Shown here piece after piece: positions 22,288 through 29,601 of a stretch of 30,453 nucleotides of DNA. Made by a program: the position numbers and the translations under genes. Positions within the stretch are counted from its first letter, which is position 1; the number at the start of each line of letters is the position of its first letter. Under the pieces are notes generated by a model that was not told where the DNA came from, searched no databases, and saw only the letters and a program-made list of their open reading frames with translations. Source of the stretch: a virus; the IMG/VR virus record IMGVR_UViG_3300006737_000114, positions 1-30,453 of that record. One strand, 5' to 3'.

Positions 22288-22528
22288 TCACAACTTTTTA
22301 TATCATGCTGAAATAATGTATGAAACAAAAGAAGCATTTAATTATAAAAGCGCGGTCGGAAACTCTCTTAAAGACTTACTAAATGATATAGACATACGAT
22401 TAAAACAATTAGCTGAAAGAAACCCTAAAATAGTTCAGGTGTTATACAAACCTCAAAAAGAATCTATAAATATAACTCCTAAGATATTATCCTTAATGAA
22501 ACTAAAACCGTTTTATAGCAGTAAATAA
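22256..22528 (+). CDS. Hypothetical helical protein
   Basis: 90 residues from ATG 22256, which has GGAG 6-7 bases before it; an in-frame ATG at 22244 overlaps that ribosome site and is less likely. Helical, with a YKSAVGNSLKDLLNDIDIRLKQL-like middle. No family recognised. Last gene before a 106-base gap. Confidence 0.6.
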   Translation: MSKQTRLENVNHNFLYHAEIMYETKEAFNYKSAVGNSLKDLLNDIDIRLKQLAERNPKIVQVLYKPQKESINITPKILSLMKLKPFYSSK

Positions 22529-22634
22529 ACAACAATAACAGTTGCTGCAGCCTCAATTATTTATTTAAAATAACCACTTTCATTAGTTTTAAAAGCGTTT
22601 TTAAATTTTACTATAACTAAAATGAGGTGATATT
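22529..22634 (+). promoter_or_regulatory. Gap before packaging genes, possible late promoter
   Basis: A/T-rich non-coding DNA with CTATAACT near 22611 that could be a -10 box and a GAGGTGAT ribosome site before the next ATG. There is no firm -35 box and no stable hairpin. A promoter for the packaging and head genes is likely here because a new operon starts, but the sequence alone does not prove it. Confidence 0.3.
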
Positions 22635-22736
22635 ATGCCTAAAGGTAAAGGAACATACGGATCCAAACGTGGAAGACCGTCTAAAAAATCTAAATCAATG
22701 AAGTCTAAAAAGAAAAAATTTGGCAAAAGAAAATAA
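22635..22736 (+). CDS. 33-residue highly basic protein
   Basis: Strong GAGGTGAT ribosome site. About half of the residues are Lys or Arg, with a MPKGKGTYGSKRGRPSKK start that has an RGRP AT-hook-like core. Tiny Gly-Lys-Arg proteins of this look occur upstream of terminase genes in other marine-type phages. DNA binding is likely from charge; role unknown. Confidence 0.55.
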   Translation: MPKGKGTYGSKRGRPSKKSKSMKSKKKKFGKRK

Positions 22737-22899
22737 AGCTTCTTTAAAAGCTGAATTAGTTGGTATAAAGAATTTAAAGATAGCTGGAGCCTGGCGAATA
22801 GAGTTTGATGTATATGAGTTTGAAACAGAGGCTGTTAAAGACTTGATGGATATGTTAAATAAGCCAGTAGCAATGGGATTAGTTCAAATAGATGACTAA
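22720..22899 (+). CDS. 59-residue hypothetical protein, TTG start
   Basis: Open from TTG 22720, inside the end of the basic mini-gene, to TAA 22897-22899, overlapping the terminase small subunit-like ATG by eight bases. Alternating strand/helix pattern (IAGAWRIEFDVYEF) looks like a real small fold. No ATG exists in this frame, so the start is by default; it probably relies on coupling. Confidence 0.5.
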   Translation: MAKENKASLKAELVGIKNLKIAGAWRIEFDVYEFETEAVKDLMDMLNKPVAMGLVQIDD

Positions 22900-23218
22900 A
22901 CAAACGCAGAACAAACGTAAGGATGGTAAGTTTGCTAAAGGTAATAAACTAGGCAATAGGTGGAAAAAAGGAGAGTCTGGTAATCCTAATGGTAGACGTA
23001 ATGCTTATAGTGATTTAATAAAACAGTTTAGCTTTCAAGAAGTAAATGGAAAAGAACGTAGAGAGATTATATTAGGCAAACTTTTTCAATTAGCAGAACG
23101 TGGAGATTTAAGAGCAATACAATTTATAGTTGAACGCATGGAGGGTAAAGCGTTAGAAAGACAAGAAAGAACAACTAAAAGCGAACCAATACAAGTAATG
23201 GTTATAGGAGAAGATTAA
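22892..23218 (+). CDS. Terminase small subunit-like protein (DUF5681-type N-terminus)
   Basis: 108 residues. The Gly/Asn/Lys-rich N-terminus (KGNKLGNRWKKGESGNPNGR, about 18-37) matches the DUF5681-type start seen in phage DNA-binding and small terminase proteins. Residues 40-95 are helical with an EIILGKLFQLAERGDLRAIQFIVERMEG-like repeat. Two genes ahead of the large terminase, so it most likely recognises the phage DNA for packaging. Confidence 0.7.
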   Translation: MTKQTQNKRKDGKFAKGNKLGNRWKKGESGNPNGRRNAYSDLIKQFSFQEVNGKERREIILGKLFQLAERGDLRAIQFIVERMEGKALERQERTTKSEPIQVMVIGED

Positions 23219-23341
23219 ATGGCTAAAAAAGTAAGTTGGAAATGGGGCAATAAACGCTATACAGGAACCTTAATAAGGGAAACAAAAACGCATAAGTTTG
23301 CAAGAACCACCAATGGTAAGATAAAAAAAATAAAAAAGTAA
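23219..23341 (+). CDS. 40-residue basic protein
   Basis: ATG shares bases with the preceding TAA region and the stop overlaps the large terminase ATG (TAATG). It is Lys/Thr/Trp-rich (VSWKWGNKRYTGT), looks like a small beta-hairpin and has no motif. Coupling on both sides supports translation. Confidence 0.5.
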   Translation: MAKKVSWKWGNKRYTGTLIRETKTHKFARTTNGKIKKIKK

Positions 23342-24543
23342 TGATTGAATGGCATATAAATCCTATAAGAAAAAAGATATTAAAGGATTCAAGCAGGTTC
23401 AAAGTTTTAGTATGTGGCCGCAGATGGGGAAAGACTGTACTATCACTTATGTATTTAATGAAAGACCAGTTCGAACCAAACGAAAGACGCTGGTTCATAT
23501 GTCCAACTTACCGCCAAGGGAAGATGATTGTTTTCCCTATATTAAGGCAAATGTTTCAAGGTTTTACTGGAGCAAAGCTTAATGAAAGCGAAATGTCTGT
23601 TGTATTTGATAATGGAGCAGAGCTTGCAGTTAAAGGTGCTGATAATGAGCATAATCTTCGTGGCGTTGAACTTACTAAATGTGTGATGGATGAGATGGCT
23701 TATATTAAACCTCATGTTTGGGAAGAAATTATTTATCCTATGCTAGCAACGACTCAAGGTACTGCTTTATTTATTGGAACTCCTAATGGATATGATACTA
23801 TGTATGATTTATATTCTAAAGGTCAAAGTGATTCTGATTGGAAATCTTGGCAGTTTAAAACAGTAGATGGTGGTTTTGTACCAGCTGAAGAGATAGCAAG
23901 AGCTAAGAAAACTATGGATCCAGTTAGATTTAGGCAAGAGTTTGAGGCTTCTTTTGAAACAACAGGGAACAGAGCAGCTTGGAATTTTGATCGAGATATA
24001 CATGTTAAAAAAGCTAAAGAAGTATCTAGTCATAAATGGTGGGGTTGTGATTTCAATGTGGATTATATGACAGCAGTGCTAGCATGTCAATATACCGATG
24101 GAACTATTCATTATTATGATGAAATAAGATTAAAGAATAGTAATACTGAAGAGATGGCGCGTAAAATGAAAGCTATTGAGCCTAATATAGAGGTTTATCC
24201 TGACCCTGCTGGAAGTGCTAGAAGCACAACAAGCAATAGGTCAGACCATCATATCTTAAGAGATTATGGATTCTTAATTAGGGCAAAGAAGTCTCATCCA
24301 AGTCATATAGACAGACTAAACGCATTAAATAGAAAATTATTAGATGCAGATGGTAATATTACAATGACCATTGAGCCTAAATGCGTTTATTTAATAAAAG
24401 ATTTAGAACAAGTGCAAAGAGATAAAAAGGGTGGAATTGATAAAACACAAATAGAGCTAACTCATTCATTAGATGCTTGTAGCTATGCAATTAGTTATAA
24501 GTTTCCTGTGATAAGTAGAGCAAGCAGAACAATGGACTGGTAA
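23341..24543 (+). CDS. terL: Terminase large subunit
   Basis: 400 residues. ATPase: Walker A GRRWGKT (26-32), Walker B CVMDE (114-118), coupling motif GTPNG (146-150). Nuclease (RNase H fold): D237 in WWGCDFNV, D288 in YPDPAG and D378 in HSLDAC are the metal-binding acids. It pumps DNA into the prohead and cuts it. It is at the short end for the family but complete. No intein or frameshift. Confidence 0.96.
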   Translation: MIEWHINPIRKKILKDSSRFKVLVCGRRWGKTVLSLMYLMKDQFEPNERRWFICPTYRQGKMIVFPILRQMFQGFTGAKLNESEMSVVFDNGAELAVKGADNEHNLRGVELTKCVMDEMAYIKPHVWEEIIYPMLATTQGTALFIGTPNGYDTMYDLYSKGQSDSDWKSWQFKTVDGGFVPAEEIARAKKTMDPVRFRQEFEASFETTGNRAAWNFDRDIHVKKAKEVSSHKWWGCDFNVDYMTAVLACQYTDGTIHYYDEIRLKNSNTEEMARKMKAIEPNIEVYPDPAGSARSTTSNRSDHHILRDYGFLIRAKKSHPSHIDRLNALNRKLLDADGNITMTIEPKCVYLIKDLEQVQRDKKGGIDKTQIELTHSLDACSYAISYKFPVISRASRTMDW

Positions 24544-24548
24544 TAAAT

Positions 24549-25913
24549 ATGTATAATTTTGGAAAAACAGTTAATCAAGTAGTAATTCCTGATTTATCTG
24601 AGCAAATAATTTTAAAGACTGTAGCAGCAGCAGAGCAAAAATTCAACGAAAATGAAGCCGCTGAACGAATGACTGCTTTAGATTTTTATTTTAATATTAA
24701 TATGGATAAACATATTGAACAATATTTTTCTAGTGAATCACTGCAGCAGATACCAACATACCCAAGCAAAGTTGTTCCAAGGTTTAGTAGAGCAAGGATG
24801 ATGCTTTATAAGCAAGCACCAAAAAGATTTTTTAATGGTGAAGAAAATGATGATTATAAAAATATTGCTTATATGTTAGACAGTCAAACAAAGCAATTTA
24901 GTGAATTAGCATGGCTGCTGGGTAGTTGTCACTTTAAAACTAAATATAATGAATATAAAGAACGGTTAGAATATGAAATACTACCTAATGTAAAAGAATA
25001 TTATCTTAATGGTGAATCAGAACCTTATGGGTATAGTTACGAAATAGACAAAGGTAATAATAAAGATAGACAGTATGTCTTTTGGTCAGAGGATAGAGAT
25101 GGGATGCCTGGAATGCACTTTAAATTTAATCAAAAAGGAAAAAGATATGCCGTATTAGGAAATGAGGATATGGTGAATCCTTTTGGTATTAATCCAATAA
25201 GTAGAGTCATTTATCCATCATCTAGTTTTGATGTAATTAGGACTGCTATTCAAATAGGTATAGCAATGACAGAAATTGCTTTAAGTGTAAGGTCTCGCTT
25301 AGGACAACCCGTATTTACTGGTATTGATGAAGGTCAGTCAGTTATTAAATCAGGAATTGATTCTGCTATAATTCTGCCAGAAGGTGGAACATTTCAGTAT
25401 GTTTCTCCTAATGGTGGATTAAACGAGATGATTGAAGCAGTTAAAATATTTGCTAATCAAACAGCAGAGAATAATCATCTCAGAATTAGATGGGGTGAAT
25501 CAGGTGGCAATGCTCCAAGCGGTGAAGCATTAAAAATATTAGAGATCGAAAATTTAGAATCACGTGAAAGTGATATACCTTATTTTAAAGAGTGGGAAAA
25601 ATCTAGATTTGAAATTGATAAACGAATATTAGAAGTTTATAATATCATGACTCTTCCTGATAATTACCATGTTGATTATGGTGAAGTAGCATATCCGACA
25701 TCTGTTAAAGAGGAATTAAACATGCTGCAATGGAAGCTAGATAATGGCATTATGACAAAGCGTGATTTGCTTTTATATTTTAATCCTGATATGAGTGATG
25801 AAGAATTACAGCAAAAACTTAATGATGTTGTAGAAGAAAAAAATCAAGAAGTAGAACAGCAAAGACAAAGTCAAGAGCCTATTAGTCAAGTTGAAAGAAT
25901 ACTAAATGCCTGA
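24549..25913 (+). CDS. Portal protein
   Basis: 454 residues, next after the large terminase. Helical stretches near the ends flank a central mixed domain (about 130-310); the IAMTEIALSVRSRLGQPVF and NAPSGEALKILEIE parts (about 237-255 and 319-332) resemble the crown/stem helices of long-tailed-phage portals. A Gln/Glu-rich C-terminal coiled region follows. It should form the dodecameric channel at one capsid vertex. The ribosome site is weak. Its stop overlaps the next ATG by eight bases. Confidence 0.85.
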   Translation: MYNFGKTVNQVVIPDLSEQIILKTVAAAEQKFNENEAAERMTALDFYFNINMDKHIEQYFSSESLQQIPTYPSKVVPRFSRARMMLYKQAPKRFFNGEENDDYKNIAYMLDSQTKQFSELAWLLGSCHFKTKYNEYKERLEYEILPNVKEYYLNGESEPYGYSYEIDKGNNKDRQYVFWSEDRDGMPGMHFKFNQKGKRYAVLGNEDMVNPFGINPISRVIYPSSSFDVIRTAIQIGIAMTEIALSVRSRLGQPVFTGIDEGQSVIKSGIDSAIILPEGGTFQYVSPNGGLNEMIEAVKIFANQTAENNHLRIRWGESGGNAPSGEALKILEIENLESRESDIPYFKEWEKSRFEIDKRILEVYNIMTLPDNYHVDYGEVAYPTSVKEELNMLQWKLDNGIMTKRDLLLYFNPDMSDEELQQKLNDVVEEKNQEVEQQRQSQEPISQVERILNA

Positions 25914-26610
25914 TAATATAGATAATACAGTTAATAGTTTTATGACTCAAGTTAAAAAGATCGAAGATAGCTTACGTAATGATTTAGAAAAGTTAGCTTA
26001 TAAAATGAATGATATGACTGATACTGAATTACTATTAACAACTAAACGCTTGAATTTTTTACAAGAATTAGTTGATAAAGGTTATGGTAAACAAGTAAAT
26101 AATTTAATGAGTGAATATGATACTTTATTATCTGAGGCAGCTAAAGAAGCTAAGATAAGAGGAATAGTACCAATGCGAACTGAAACAGTAGAAGCAATAC
26201 AAACATTAAAAGACCTTGATACAGAAAAGTTGCTAGGTAAGGCCAAAGCATGGGGTGATGAAATGAAGTCATTGATGTTTACCAATATATATGGCGGAGC
26301 TAGTATCAGAGATACAATTACGGCTATGGGTGAGATAAATCTTGCAAGTCATCAATTAAATGTAGCAGTAAATACTGGATTAAGACAGTTTAGCGATTTT
26401 AGTAGATATAACGTATTTAAAGGTGAAGATGTTAAATGGATTTATGTCGGGCCTGATGATGGTGTTACTAGACCTAAATGTCAAAACACTTTACTCAATT
26501 CTAAAAATAATTTAAATAAAGGTTTTAGTGAGTCTGAAGTAGGTGATAGTGGTACGCCATTTGGAGTAAGAGGTGGTTATAATTGCAGGCATAGTTGGAT
26601 GGTAGCATGA
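25906..26610 (+). CDS. Head morphogenesis protein (Mu gpF/SPP1 gp7-like)
   Basis: 234 residues. A long helical N-terminus is followed by the typical C-terminal block WIYVGPDDGVTRPKC, a Gly/Ser stretch and GGYNCRH (residues about 180-230) with conserved Cys/His. These residues mark the F-like minor head protein domain. It should sit near the portal inside the head. Gene order after portal fits. The next gene begins within its stop (ATGA). Confidence 0.82.
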   Translation: MPDNIDNTVNSFMTQVKKIEDSLRNDLEKLAYKMNDMTDTELLLTTKRLNFLQELVDKGYGKQVNNLMSEYDTLLSEAAKEAKIRGIVPMRTETVEAIQTLKDLDTEKLLGKAKAWGDEMKSLMFTNIYGGASIRDTITAMGEINLASHQLNVAVNTGLRQFSDFSRYNVFKGEDVKWIYVGPDDGVTRPKCQNTLLNSKNNLNKGFSESEVGDSGTPFGVRGGYNCRHSWMVA

Positions 26611-27095
26611 AATTATTTAATGTAGTAAAAACAGATGTTAAGGATTGGAAGATTTTAGGCGGTAAGTTAGCAACCAGAATTGTTATTGATGCAGGTAAAG
26701 GTATTAGTCAAGATGGTAAAGGTACTTCAAGAGATTTTGAATCATATGATTTTAAATATGCAAAAGCAAAAGCAACCGCTACAGTAAAGTTACCTAAACA
26801 ATTAAAAAGTATTTCTACAGACAGACAAATATCTCCTCCTAATTTAAGGTTAACAGGAACTATGTTAGATTCTATTAAATCTCAAAGACCTACTAAGACT
26901 AGTGTTGAAATATTATATGCTGATGGATTAAAAGTACAAGGTCATATGAAAAAAAGAGGTAATAGACCTAAAAGAAATATTTTTGGACTTAATGATAAAA
27001 ATCAAAAGTTTATAGAAGATTATCTTTCTAAAAAAATAGAAGATAATATTTTTAAGTTTGCAGCTAAAGATATAGAAATAATATTAAATATATAA
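26607..27095 (+). CDS. Virion morphogenesis / tail completion-like protein
   Basis: 162 residues from ATG 26607, which overlaps the upstream stop; a TTG at 26595 is in frame but less likely. Helix near the start, Lys-rich middle, then PPNLRLTGTMLDSI (about 86-99) and RPKRNIFGL (about 122-130), which resembles the R-x-F-x-GL motif of phage virion morphogenesis and neck proteins. It belongs to the head/neck assembly set. The exact family is not certain. Confidence 0.6.
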   Translation: MKLFNVVKTDVKDWKILGGKLATRIVIDAGKGISQDGKGTSRDFESYDFKYAKAKATATVKLPKQLKSISTDRQISPPNLRLTGTMLDSIKSQRPTKTSVEILYADGLKVQGHMKKRGNRPKRNIFGLNDKNQKFIEDYLSKKIEDNIFKFAAKDIEIILNI

Positions 27096-27403
27096 TGCCA
27101 AGTAAAAAAGATCCAAGATTAAAAAGAGCAGGTGTTAGTGCCTTTAATAAACCTAAAAGGACTCCTAGCCATAAAAGTAAATCACATGTCGTTGTTGCTA
27201 AAGAAGGTTCAAAAGTTCGTTTAATCCGGTTCGGTCAACAAGGAGTTAAGACAAATCAAACAGCTGGTCAACGTAAAGCATTTAAATCTCGTCATGCTAA
27301 AAACATAGCAAAGGGTAAGATGAGTGCGGCTTACTGGGCTAATAAAGTTAAATGGAGCCCAAGCAAAACAAAGTCTAAATCTACTAAATGGAAAAAAGGC
27401 TAA
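27095..27403 (+). CDS. DUF6321-like basic protein
   Basis: 102 residues, TAATG overlap with the gene before. It shows the DUF6321 pattern: DPRLKRAGVSAFNKPKRTP, then KSHVVVAKEG and VRLIRFGQQGVKTNQ, then HAKNI-x-x-GKMSAAYWANKVKW. Highly basic. The family is common in cyanophages and marine phages near head genes; role unknown, though DNA binding in the capsid is suggested by charge. Confidence 0.82.
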   Translation: MPSKKDPRLKRAGVSAFNKPKRTPSHKSKSHVVVAKEGSKVRLIRFGQQGVKTNQTAGQRKAFKSRHAKNIAKGKMSAAYWANKVKWSPSKTKSKSTKWKKG

Positions 27404-27434
27404 AGATTTTTAACAAAACAAAACGGAGGACAGA

Positions 27435-28004
27435 ATGTCTGAAATTAAATCAGGGATAAAGGTAGAAAAAGAAGTACCTAATCCAATGCAAGATAATGCA
27501 AAAGAGGTGGCAACTGATAGCCAGGATCAACAAGCTCAACCAAGCCCAGAGGTTGGCGATTTGATAGCAGAAAGCAAAAAGTACAGATCAAGGGCACAAA
27601 CTGCTGAGGATCAACTCTCAAAGCTTCAAAAACAACTTGAAGCAGATAAAGAAACTCAAATGGCTGAGCAAAATAAATGGCAGGAACTTGCTGAACAAAG
27701 AGGTTCAAAAATTCAAGAGCAAGAACCTATTATCGAAGCTGCTATGAAGCAATTAGAGTCTATGAGAGAAGAAATATTAGCAGACATGAGTGAAGAAGAC
27801 AGAGAAACGTTTGGCGATTTACCGCTAGATAAACTCAAGGCTATTCACAGTAAAATAAATATTCAAACTAAAGCCGAGGTTGCACCTACTGATGGAACAC
27901 CTGCTAGAACAGCTAATCCTAACAATAAAAGTTGGGTTGAAATGTCATCTGAAGAGAGACGTTCTAACTGGGGATCTATTTTGGATGCATATCGAAGGCG
28001 ATAA
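27435..28004 (+). CDS. Capsid scaffold protein
   Basis: 189 residues, GGAGGA ribosome site. Acidic, Gln/Glu-rich, with a central coiled coil (about residues 45-115) and a charged C-terminus, typical of scaffolds that guide HK97-fold capsid assembly and leave before packaging. It directly precedes the major capsid gene, as usual. No protease motif, so a separate maturation protease is not seen here. Confidence 0.85.
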   Translation: MSEIKSGIKVEKEVPNPMQDNAKEVATDSQDQQAQPSPEVGDLIAESKKYRSRAQTAEDQLSKLQKQLEADKETQMAEQNKWQELAEQRGSKIQEQEPIIEAAMKQLESMREEILADMSEEDRETFGDLPLDKLKAIHSKINIQTKAEVAPTDGTPARTANPNNKSWVEMSSEERRSNWGSILDAYRRR

Positions 28005-28021
28005 AATAGGAAATAATAATA

Positions 28022-28918
28022 ATGGCTATACATTATGATGGTGCGGCAAGTACCACAACAACAGACCAACATTTCATTCCTGAAATTTGGAGCGAAGGTA
28101 TATACAAGTTCTTTGAGCGTAAAAGTGTCTTTCGTGGATTAATTGATGATTACTCTGCAGTATTTAGTGGAGCTGGTTTTGGAGACGTATTACACGTTCC
28201 TGAGATTAGTTTAATTAGTGCTAGTGATAAAGGCGCTGGGGCTGATGTAACTTATGATGCTACTGCTACAACTGAAACTCAGTTAACTGTAAATAAGCAT
28301 AAATATGTTGCTAAGTTATTCGACGATGTAGTTGAAATCCAATCAAACGTCGACATGGTTGCTAAATATACTCAAATGATGGGTGAAGCTCTTGCTAGGC
28401 AGGTAGATGCAGATATTTGGGGTGAATTAGATGGTTTAAATTCATCTCAAGCTCTTTCTGCTGACGATACATTAACAGCTGCTGTATTTGAAGCTGCTCT
28501 TGCATCTTTAGGTGAAAATGACATACCTTACATGGATGGGGAATGCGCAATGGTTGTTAATCCAACACTTTTTGCTGACATTTTAAATCCATCTGCTGGC
28601 ATTGCTCAGTATTTCATCAGAAATGATGCTGTCGGTGAGGGAAACAGAGGTCTAAGGTCTGGCATGGTTGGTTCTTTATATGGTATCGACGTATATATGT
28701 CTAATACTGTAAGCACTGGCGGCACTGCTAGTACAATTCCTGGAGCTATCTTCCATAAATCTGCTGCAGCTATAGCAGTTCAGCAAGAGGTTAGAGTCCA
28801 GTCTGAGTATTCAATTGATGCTCTTGGTACTAAAGTTGTAGCTGATTTGCTATATGGTGTCAAGTTAATTGATGATTCTGACAACAAAAAAGGAATTAAG
28901 TTTACCAACGTATCTTAA
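28022..28918 (+). CDS. Major capsid protein (HK97 fold)
   Basis: 298 residues. The sequence has a start region (HFIPEIWSEGIYKFFERKSVFRGLI, about residues 19-43), then a P-loop/A-domain alternation with DADIWGELDGL and an A-domain with HKSAAAIAVQQEVRVQSEYS-like beta strands near the end. These are the features of HK97-fold capsid proteins of small siphoviruses. Preceded by scaffold, with a stem-loop just behind it. Confidence 0.88.
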   Translation: MAIHYDGAASTTTTDQHFIPEIWSEGIYKFFERKSVFRGLIDDYSAVFSGAGFGDVLHVPEISLISASDKGAGADVTYDATATTETQLTVNKHKYVAKLFDDVVEIQSNVDMVAKYTQMMGEALARQVDADIWGELDGLNSSQALSADDTLTAAVFEAALASLGENDIPYMDGECAMVVNPTLFADILNPSAGIAQYFIRNDAVGEGNRGLRSGMVGSLYGIDVYMSNTVSTGGTASTIPGAIFHKSAAAIAVQQEVRVQSEYSIDALGTKVVADLLYGVKLIDDSDNKKGIKFTNVS

Positions 28919-28934
28919 TAACTGATTAACGTAA

Positions 28935-28960
28935 GTGGGGCATGATTCGCTCTGCCCCAC
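28935..28960 (+). terminator. Hairpin after the capsid gene (attenuator-like)
   Basis: GTGGGGCA (28935-28942) pairs with TGCCCCAC (28953-28960), an eight-base perfect stem with a ten-base loop, 17 bases after the capsid stop. It is followed by A/T-mixed sequence, not a U run, so it may lower read-through or protect the upstream mRNA end rather than stop transcription fully. This would help keep capsid mRNA high relative to the genes behind it. Confidence 0.6.
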
Positions 28961-28977
28961 ATTTCAAGGAGAATAAA

Positions 28978-29169
28978 ATGCAATATTGGAAAAATTTTAA
29001 CAATAGTAAAGTAGAAAGATTAGAAGATGATGTTTTAAAAAAGCATCCAGAAAAGCTAGATTTATTAAAAAGCCAAGGTTATGTACGAATTAAGTCAGAA
29101 AATGATGATATGGAGTATTCTGGAGCTAAGAAACATATATTTAAAAAGAAAAAGAAATCTAAGAAGTAG
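28978..29169 (+). CDS. Small Lys-rich protein behind capsid gene
   Basis: 63 residues from ATG 28978, which has a strong AAGGAG; an in-frame ATG at 28942 would lie in the hairpin and is not preferred. Charged, with a very Lys-rich C-terminal end. No family recognised. Position behind the capsid gene suggests a capsid or head-completion accessory role. Confidence 0.65.
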   Translation: MQYWKNFNNSKVERLEDDVLKKHPEKLDLLKSQGYVRIKSENDDMEYSGAKKHIFKKKKKSKK

Positions 29170-29256
29170 TACTTTCAAAAACTTTACCTTTATTTTTAAT
29201 TTATAGTAGTAATTATAACTCATTCACGCTAACCATAGCTTAGAGAGGCAGAGAAA
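29170..29256 (+). promoter_or_regulatory. Short gap before decoration/fibre genes
   Basis: 87 A/T-rich bases with TATAGT (near 29202) and TATAACT (near 29214) as possible -10 boxes, and GAGAGG before the ATG. No -35 box is convincing. Possible promoter for the next operon; weak evidence. Confidence 0.25.
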
Positions 29257-29601
29257 ATGGCAGATATACACACTTATTCAGTACAAGAAGCATTAAACAC
29301 AACAGTTGGAGGAGAATGGACAGTTGCAAGCGCAGGAACCGCTGGTTCAAGTGCTAACGTAAATAATTCAACGCATTTAGCATTAAAAGCATCAAGTGGA
29401 ACTATTGGAATTTATAGCGCGGTTGAGATCTATTTTAATTTTGCGACTAGCGGAACAGATGTAAACGCATCAAATGATTTATTGCTTCCCAAAAATACAT
29501 TAACATTTATTACAGTTCCAAGAGGTTTGGGCAATACGATTTATTTTAATTACAATTCGACTTCAACAGCTACTGGGGCGGTTAGGATTGTAGAATGTTA
29601 A
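29257..29601 (+). CDS. Small beta-rich virion protein, decoration-like
   Basis: 114 residues, nearly all Ala, Ser, Thr, Asn and Gly between short beta strands. No signal peptide or membrane segment. Fits a small capsid decoration or fibre-base protein; its stop overlaps the fibre gene ATG at 29595 (TAA 29599-29601). The exact role is not clear. Confidence 0.6.
   Translation: MADIHTYSVQEALNTTVGGEWTVASAGTAGSSANVNNSTHLALKASSGTIGIYSAVEIYFNFATSGTDVNASNDLLLPKNTLTFITVPRGLGNTIYFNYNSTSTATGAVRIVEC

Noticed and set aside
26595-26606. TTG start four codons before the morphogenesis gene
   Set aside because: ATG 26607 is in a standard ATGA overlap and needs no rare start.
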